This document shows positions 58,869-64,000 of a stretch of DNA of 64,000 bases, piece after piece. Below the pieces are notes generated by a model, which saw only the letters and a program-made list of their open reading frames with translations, did not search any database and was not told the origin of the DNA. The DNA comes from Paenibacillus abyssi. Its GTDB lineage: Bacteria > Bacillota > Bacilli > Paenibacillales > Paenibacillaceae. The position numbers were made by a program, and so were the translations under genes. Every line of letters begins with the position of its first letter. Positions within the stretch are counted from its first letter, which is position 1. The stretch covers positions 1-64,000 of the forward strand of contig NZ_BMGR01000005.1 of assembly GCF_014640295.1 (NCBI RefSeq), written 5' to 3'.

Positions 58869-60017
58869 TTATTTCTTCTCCATGATAATTTCTTGCCAGA
58901 GCGCTTCCCACTTGTCGAATTCATCCAGGATGATACCTGCGTCCACAAAGCGGATGTCCATATCATTCAACGATGAATCCACCTTGTTGCTCGTCGGCAC
59001 GAAGTCGATTTCCGCGAGGAACGCCTGTGCCTCATTGATCATGAAATCATAGAACAATACTGCAGCTGCCGGATTTTTCGGATTTTTCGCTACCCCTACC
59101 CCGTTAGCACGGGCAATGGCCGGCTCAATCGCATACCAATCGAGCGGCGCGCCGTCGTTCTTCAACTGCTCGGCTTTGTAGTTGTAGACTGTTAATGCGT
59201 AAGGCACCTCTCCTGAAGCGACCAATTCGGTTAACAAGGTGTGGCCTTTGCGCAGGGATATTCCGTTTGTCGCCACCAGATCACGGAAGAACTTCGTTCC
59301 CTCTTCTTCGCCGAGCTCTTTAATGACGCCTGCGAACCAGTCGATGTCCTCAGCTTCCACCGCGATAAGGCCTTTGAATTTGGGATCGAGCAGTCCTTCC
59401 CAGGTGGTAGGGATGTCTTCTTTCTTCAGCTTGCTCGTGTTGTAAGCCTGCACGAAAATATTAAGCCGTGTCGCTGTCCATCCGCCATGCGGCGTAATGG
59501 CTTCCGGGATTAAGTCCGATAAATAGGGTGACTTCACCGGTATGAGCAGCTGCTCCCGGTGCAGCGCCTCGAGCTCTGGACCATTTGTCTCTACAACATC
59601 GTAGTCAAAGCGGCCTGCTTGCGCTTCTGTGACGATGCGCTGAAGTACGTTTTCCGAGCCTGCACGCCAGATTTGCACTTTGATGCCATACATCTCTTCA
59701 AACTTTGCAGCTACCTTTTCCATATCCTCTAATGCCATCGAAGTATAAAGGCTGAGGTTGCCTTCCTTTTTTGCCGCTTCGATTAATTTCTCTTTGCGGT
59801 CGTCTCCCTCGTAAGCGACAAGGCCATCGATATCGGTCGGGAAGGCTGGCCCTGCCGCCGCCCCATTGGCCGTGTCCGTTTTTGTCTCTGTGCCGGACGA
59901 GGCTGATGATGCCGGTTCTGCATTGCCTCCATTGCCACAAGCCGCTAATATGGACATCATCAGAATAATAGCCATCAACATGGAAACTACCGACGTGCGT
60001 TTTGCTGTCCTTCGCAT
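58869..60017 (-). CDS. ABC transporter substrate-binding lipoprotein (FbpA/PotD-like)
   Basis: 382 residues; lipoprotein signal ends MMSILAACGNGG, then an Ala/Ser/Thr linker. The mature protein starts KLIEAAKKEGNLSLYTSM, shows YGIKVQIWRAGSENVLQRIV and RFDYDVVETNGPELEAL, the pattern of FbpA-like family 1 binding proteins that also include phosphonate and polyamine types. There are no Fur boxes here, and the neighbouring genes are catabolic, so an organic ligand is likelier than iron. It is 16 bp before the bicupin gene. Confidence 0.9.
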   Translation of the reverse strand: MRRTAKRTSVVSMLMAIILMMSILAACGNGGNAEPASSASSGTETKTDTANGAAAGPAFPTDIDGLVAYEGDDRKEKLIEAAKKEGNLSLYTSMALEDMEKVAAKFEEMYGIKVQIWRAGSENVLQRIVTEAQAGRFDYDVVETNGPELEALHREQLLIPVKSPYLSDLIPEAITPHGGWTATRLNIFVQAYNTSKLKKEDIPTTWEGLLDPKFKGLIAVEAEDIDWFAGVIKELGEEEGTKFFRDLVATNGISLRKGHTLLTELVASGEVPYALTVYNYKAEQLKNDGAPLDWYAIEPAIARANGVGVAKNPKNPAAAVLFYDFMINEAQAFLAEIDFVPTSNKVDSSLNDMDIRFVDAGIILDEFDKWEALWQEIIMEKK

Positions 60018-60051
60018 GTTTTTAAACCCCTTTCGTCATGGTTAAAGTCAT

Positions 60052-61194
60052 TTAAGAAACGGCCTTGGATACAACAATCTTTTCTGCCGGAGGCGATTTT
60101 GCATCCAGCAGGGCGATGCATTTCTCCGGATCCATGCCCAGATACACCTGGGTGCCTGCCGGATAACGCAGCGATGGATGCGTACGCGCTTGCAGCAAGC
60201 TCTCGCCCACCTTCAGCTGCAGGTCTACATATTCACCCAGGAAGATGCGCGTATCAATCTGTCCTTCCGCCACATTCCCGTCGGTTGGACGCTCGTGTGA
60301 CACGTGGATATTTTCCGGACGGATCGATATGACGACTTTGCTGCCCGGAACAGGCTCTTGCGCCGAGTAGGCTTTGATCAAGCCGATCTTCGTCTTGGCC
60401 AGAATATACCCTTCACCAACAACCGATTCCACAACACCTTCTACGAAATTGGTCGAACCGATGAAATCCGCAACGAACTGGCTGCCCGGTTTTTCATAAA
60501 TCTCACGCGGTGTGCCGATCTGGATGATGCGGCCCGCATTCATGACCGCGATCTGATTAGATAGCGCCAGCGCCTCGCTCTGGTCATGCGTTACGTAGAT
60601 GGATGTAATACCGAGATCGCGCTGCAACCGCTTCAACTCAAAGCGCATCCGCTCGCGCAGCTTGGCATCGAGATTGCTTAACGGTTCGTCAAGAAGCAGC
60701 AGCTTCGGCTCCATAACAAGCGCCCGGGCAAGCGCAAGGCGCTGCTGCTGCCCGCCGCTCAGCTTGGTCGCTTCTCTGGATTCCAAGCCGTCAAGCGCGA
60801 CGACGTGAAGCGCGCGGAGCACCTTTTCTTCAATTTGCTTTTTGGATAATTTTTTCTTGCCTACTTCCAGCGGGAACGCGGTGTTTTTGAACACATCCAT
60901 ATGCGGCCAGATCGCGTAGGACTGAAATACCATACCGATGTCCCTGCGATTGGGCTGGACGAAAACTTTCTTCTCCGACGAATACATCAGTTTGCCGTCT
61001 ACTGTAATCTCACCGCTTGTCGGACGCTCCAATCCAGCGATCGAACGAAGCGTCGTCGTCTTGCCGCAGCCGCTCGGGCCAAGCATCGTAAACAACTTGC
61101 CTTCCGGAACCTCGAGCGTAATGTCTTGGGCCGCTTTGACCGTCTCGCCTTGATCGTTCGGAAATTCCTTGTACAGCGCTCGTACATTTAACAT
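60052..61194 (-). CDS. ABC transporter ATPase (PotA/FbpC-like)
   Basis: 380 residues from the ATG at 61194 (GGGGG site); an upstream extension is rejected as unrelated. Walker A GPSGCGKTTT, Q-loop QSYAIWPHMD, signature LSGGQQQRLALARAL, Walker B LLLLDEPLSNLDA, H-loop VTHDQSEA. A C-terminal TOBE domain follows from about 290. It energises the permease encoded 19 bp upstream. Confidence 0.92.
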   Translation of the reverse strand: MLNVRALYKEFPNDQGETVKAAQDITLEVPEGKLFTMLGPSGCGKTTTLRSIAGLERPTSGEITVDGKLMYSSEKKVFVQPNRRDIGMVFQSYAIWPHMDVFKNTAFPLEVGKKKLSKKQIEEKVLRALHVVALDGLESREATKLSGGQQQRLALARALVMEPKLLLLDEPLSNLDAKLRERMRFELKRLQRDLGITSIYVTHDQSEALALSNQIAVMNAGRIIQIGTPREIYEKPGSQFVADFIGSTNFVEGVVESVVGEGYILAKTKIGLIKAYSAQEPVPGSKVVISIRPENIHVSHERPTDGNVAEGQIDTRIFLGEYVDLQLKVGESLLQARTHPSLRYPAGTQVYLGMDPEKCIALLDAKSPPAEKIVVSKAVS

Positions 61195-61213
61195 CCGTAA
61201 CACCCCCGTAGAA

Positions 61214-62953
61214 TTAAGATTCTTTGACGCCGATTCGTTTCGTGAACAGCTGCATGCCGATAACCAGAATGAACAGTGCAATTATGAACATCACGCCGAG
61301 TGCGCTTAGCTTCGTATATTGACCGTTCTCCCACAGCTCCCAGATGACGATGGAAATGACCTCAGACCCTGGACTATAGAGCAGAATGGAACTGGACAGT
61401 TCGCGGATGGACACGATGACAACATAGATCCAACCTGCTACGAAGCCGGATTTCATCAAAGGCAGAATGATCCGGCGGAAGGTTGTTCCCCACGTGGCGC
61501 CGCTCATCGCCGCCGATTCCTCCAGCTCTTTGTGAATCTGCATCATCGAGGTCGTATTGTACCGCAGGCCATATGGCATGAACCGCGTCAAATACGCAAT
61601 GAACAAAATCCAGAGCGTACCGTACACGCCAATGTCGAACTGCAAGTACAGAATCATGATCGATACCCCGAGCACGATACCAGGGAATACCATCGGCAGG
61701 GATGCGATATTGTCCAGCATCCAGCGGCCGCGAATACGCGTTTTAACGACAATCCAGCAGATGACTGCAGTCAGCAGCATGATCGTGGTTGCGCTTCCAA
61801 TCGATAAAAGCACGCTGTTGGAAACCGAACGCAAGAAGGATGGGTACTGCAGAACATAACTGTAATTCTCAAAGGAGATGGTCTTGAACGCCTGTACCGA
61901 TGGAACGCTGTAGAAACGCTGCAAAGACGACCATACGAGCACTAAGAATGGAATTATAACGATCAACAGGAAGTATACAATGAAGATGCCTGCGGTCAGA
62001 TAACGCCATTTGCCCAGATCCATCGCACGCGGGCGGTATCCTTTGCCCGTCATCGTAGAGTATTTGCTGCCTGAGCTGGAGATCTTGGATTGGAAAAACA
62101 CGCCGATACTCGTGATGATAAGCAAGGTCACCGCGTAGGATCCTGCCAGGCCAATATCGCTGGGATATCGCTTGATCGCATTGTAGATCGCCGAAGTGAA
62201 CACTTGAATCCCGGCCGGCATGCCGAGCAGCGCCGGTACCTCGAAGGATTCGATCGACCGCACGAACATGATAAGAACGGCGGCGAACAGCGCCGGCCAG
62301 GCCAGCTTCATCGTAATTTTAAATACGATATGCCGAATGCTTGCTCCGCTCATCATCGCCGATTCTTCAAGCGACGGATCCATGGAACGGAACGCGGCGG
62401 TCATGAGCAGAAATGCCATAGGCGAGTAGTGGAGCCCCTCCACCCAGATCATGCCGCCCAGTGAGTAGATATTAAAAAATACATAATCTGTGTTGAACAG
62501 CCTCTGCAATGCCAGGTTGAAGATGCCGATCTCAGGGCTTGCCAGGAAAATCCACGCAACGGTAAACAGGATGCTGGGAATGATGAGCGGAATAATCGCG
62601 AGTGCGTAAAACAAAGATTTGAAAGGCGTATTCGTCCGTTCATTCATCCATGCAAGAAGCGTTCCGAGTACGAGTGAAAATGCGCTTGTGCCTGCTGCAA
62701 AGATGAAGGAGTTATAGAACAAGACTAATGTTTGCGGATCGGTGTAAGCCCTTACATAGTTGTTTGCAGTAAATTCCGCGGCTTGCGTCATTGTCTGCGG
62801 CGTCGAAAAACTTTGCCAGATCAGAAAGGCGAGCGGCACGATGCCCAGATACGATACAATGAAAATCGTCACGCCGATAATAAACCATTTGAAATCAATC
62901 AGCGGTTTTGGCTCTAACGTCGTGGTAGGCCCAAACCAGGTGGTTTTCAGCAT
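61214..62953 (-). CDS. ABC transporter permease, fused two-half type
   Basis: 579 residues from the ATG at 62953 (GGGGGAGG upstream). About 12 membrane helices in two halves, each with a docking loop: EESAMMSGASIRHIVFKITM and EESAAMSGATWGTTFRRIIL. This is the FbpB-type layout also used by phosphonate and putrescine-like importers. It is the first structural gene of the cluster, 152 bp downstream of the lysR gene on the same strand; a separate promoter in that gap is likely but no clear box was seen. Confidence 0.91.
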   Translation of the reverse strand: MLKTTWFGPTTTLEPKPLIDFKWFIIGVTIFIVSYLGIVPLAFLIWQSFSTPQTMTQAAEFTANNYVRAYTDPQTLVLFYNSFIFAAGTSAFSLVLGTLLAWMNERTNTPFKSLFYALAIIPLIIPSILFTVAWIFLASPEIGIFNLALQRLFNTDYVFFNIYSLGGMIWVEGLHYSPMAFLLMTAAFRSMDPSLEESAMMSGASIRHIVFKITMKLAWPALFAAVLIMFVRSIESFEVPALLGMPAGIQVFTSAIYNAIKRYPSDIGLAGSYAVTLLIITSIGVFFQSKISSSGSKYSTMTGKGYRPRAMDLGKWRYLTAGIFIVYFLLIVIIPFLVLVWSSLQRFYSVPSVQAFKTISFENYSYVLQYPSFLRSVSNSVLLSIGSATTIMLLTAVICWIVVKTRIRGRWMLDNIASLPMVFPGIVLGVSIMILYLQFDIGVYGTLWILFIAYLTRFMPYGLRYNTTSMMQIHKELEESAAMSGATWGTTFRRIILPLMKSGFVAGWIYVVIVSIRELSSSILLYSPGSEVISIVIWELWENGQYTKLSALGVMFIIALFILVIGMQLFTKRIGVKES

Positions 62954-63105
62954 CTCTTCCTCCCCCTTATCGTGAGTCTTTAAGAGCGAACCTCTGCAGA
63001 TAACCGTTACTCCGCCCCTGTTCTCACTATAAAACAATCGGAAACTTCGTTGCATAGCCGTTCTTTTAACTCGCTATTAAAAAATCCGTTAATCAGGGAC
63101 ATGGC

Positions 63106-63981
63106 CTAAAATAGAAGATTTAGAAAATCCGACACTTGCTTGAGTTGCACATTTTTTCGCAGCGCGATCACATTTACTTCACGCATGAGCGGCACAGGCA
63201 GCTCTAAGGGCAGCACAGCCAGCCGGCCAAAGGCCACCTCCTGCTCCGCTGCGCTCCATGGCATAAACCCGATACCGTTTCCCTCCATAATCATCCGTTT
63301 CATCGTGTAGGAATCGCTTAGCTCCATCATCAAGTCCGTTCGCATCTTAATGTCTCGAAACAGGTTTTTTATCATATAAGACATGTTGGACTCCAATTTG
63401 TACGTAAACAGGAGCTCCTCCCTCAGATCGAACAGCGTGATCATTTCCCGCTGGCACAAATGGTGGCTGGGATGGGCCATAAGATAAAAAGGATCCTTGA
63501 ACAAAGCATACGTAACCACGTCAGGGTGCTTGAAAAGTCCGTTAATGAACCCGATATGGCACACCTCATCCAATACCATCTCCGTCACTTCCCAGGAACG
63601 TGCCGTGGACAGGCACATCTCCCAGTCCGGATGTTCGCGGTATACCTTGCCGAGCAGCTTCGGCACAACATAGGCACACAAATTGGGCGTTCCGGCACAG
63701 GATAACCGAATGGTCTCCGCGGAACGCCGTCCTGTACACTGCTCGACCCCTTCCTTCAGCACGCGCAGCGAACGTTCAATATGTTCATAAAATGTCTGGC
63801 CGGCCGGGGTCAGCTTCAACGTATTGCCCATCCGTAATATAAGCGGCAGTCCCAGCTCATCCTCGAGCGCCTTCATCCGGATCGTCACCGTCGGCTGAGA
63901 GACGCCCATGTCCTCCGCTGTCCGGCTAAAATTGCCTTGCTGCACTAAATTGACGAAGGTTTCCAATTGCAGCATATCCAT
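63106..63981 (-). CDS. LysR-family transcriptional regulator
   Basis: 291 residues with AAGGGG before ATG. Winged helix-turn-helix at 1-60 (NFSRTAEDMGVSQPTVTIRM) and an effector-binding domain from about 90. It is transcribed in the same direction as the ABC/bicupin/EutA genes that follow rather than divergently, so it may be autoregulated and control them through the 152-bp gap. Its effector is probably the imported compound. The rest of the window to 64000 has no further gene. Confidence 0.92.
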   Translation of the reverse strand: MDMLQLETFVNLVQQGNFSRTAEDMGVSQPTVTIRMKALEDELGLPLILRMGNTLKLTPAGQTFYEHIERSLRVLKEGVEQCTGRRSAETIRLSCAGTPNLCAYVVPKLLGKVYREHPDWEMCLSTARSWEVTEMVLDEVCHIGFINGLFKHPDVVTYALFKDPFYLMAHPSHHLCQREMITLFDLREELLFTYKLESNMSYMIKNLFRDIKMRTDLMMELSDSYTMKRMIMEGNGIGFMPWSAAEQEVAFGRLAVLPLELPVPLMREVNVIALRKNVQLKQVSDFLNLLF

Positions 63982-64000
63982 AGTTCTACCCCTTAAGGAA

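Overview
The window looks like chromosomal DNA of a Paenibacillus or close relative (Bacillales, Paenibacillaceae). This rests on several points: the 5' end of a Firmicute-type 16S gene with its leader; strong AGGAGG-type ribosome sites with frequent TTG and GTG starts; a sigI-rsgI pair; YesM/YesN two-component systems beside LplABC-type sugar importers; a copper-amine-oxidase-like stalk protein; and many carbohydrate and opine-type ABC transporters. No prophage, insertion sequence, tRNA or CRISPR array was recognised.

Layout. 1-0.5 kb: 16S rRNA 5' end (minus strand) with leader and promoter. 0.6-7.8 kb: a compact minus-strand Tad/Flp pilus operon (tadC, tadB, cpaF ATPase, cpaE-like, cpaB, tadG-like, tadE-like, prepilin peptidase, Flp pilin, DUF192, small coiled coil). 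7.9-11.6 kb: an exported TPR/stalk-domain protein and the sigI-rsgI module. 12.4-23.3 kb: a long minus-strand operon of two isochorismatase-fold amidohydrolases, two MFS transporters and a dipeptide-type ABC importer with a fused double ATPase, facing a divergent LysR gene. 23.3-26.9 kb: a palindromic intergenic repeat, dgoD, a GNAT enzyme, a tiny Pro-rich protein, a long inverted repeat and a glycosyltransferase pseudogene. 26.9-31.0 kb: a Fur-boxed fbpABC ferric-iron importer. 31-33.4 kb: an L,D-transpeptidase, a radical SAM protein and a PepSY-like remnant. 33.4-42.3 kb: a sugar importer with a family 2 glycoside hydrolase and a divergent YesM/YesN pair. 42.4-45.4 kb: a small membrane protein, an unusual carbamoyltransferase, zupT and a chitin-binding-module remnant. 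45.5-52.7 kb: a second YesM/YesN pair with an LplABC importer.

53-64 kb holds the most unusual set: a rhodanese with a long His-rich tail, then, reading on the minus strand from 64 kb, a LysR regulator, a PotA/Fbp-like ABC importer, a bicupin, an EutA-type reactivase homologue, a class II aldolase/decarboxylase, a stand-alone N-terminal ketol-acid-reductoisomerase-like domain and an MFS transporter. No ethanolamine ammonia-lyase is present in the window. This looks like a catabolic pathway for an unidentified small molecule and is the best candidate here for an undescribed system.

Several loci are decaying (glycosyltransferase, PepSY, chitin-binding module, a membrane-protein tail). Functional calls come from reading motifs by eye; no database search was run.
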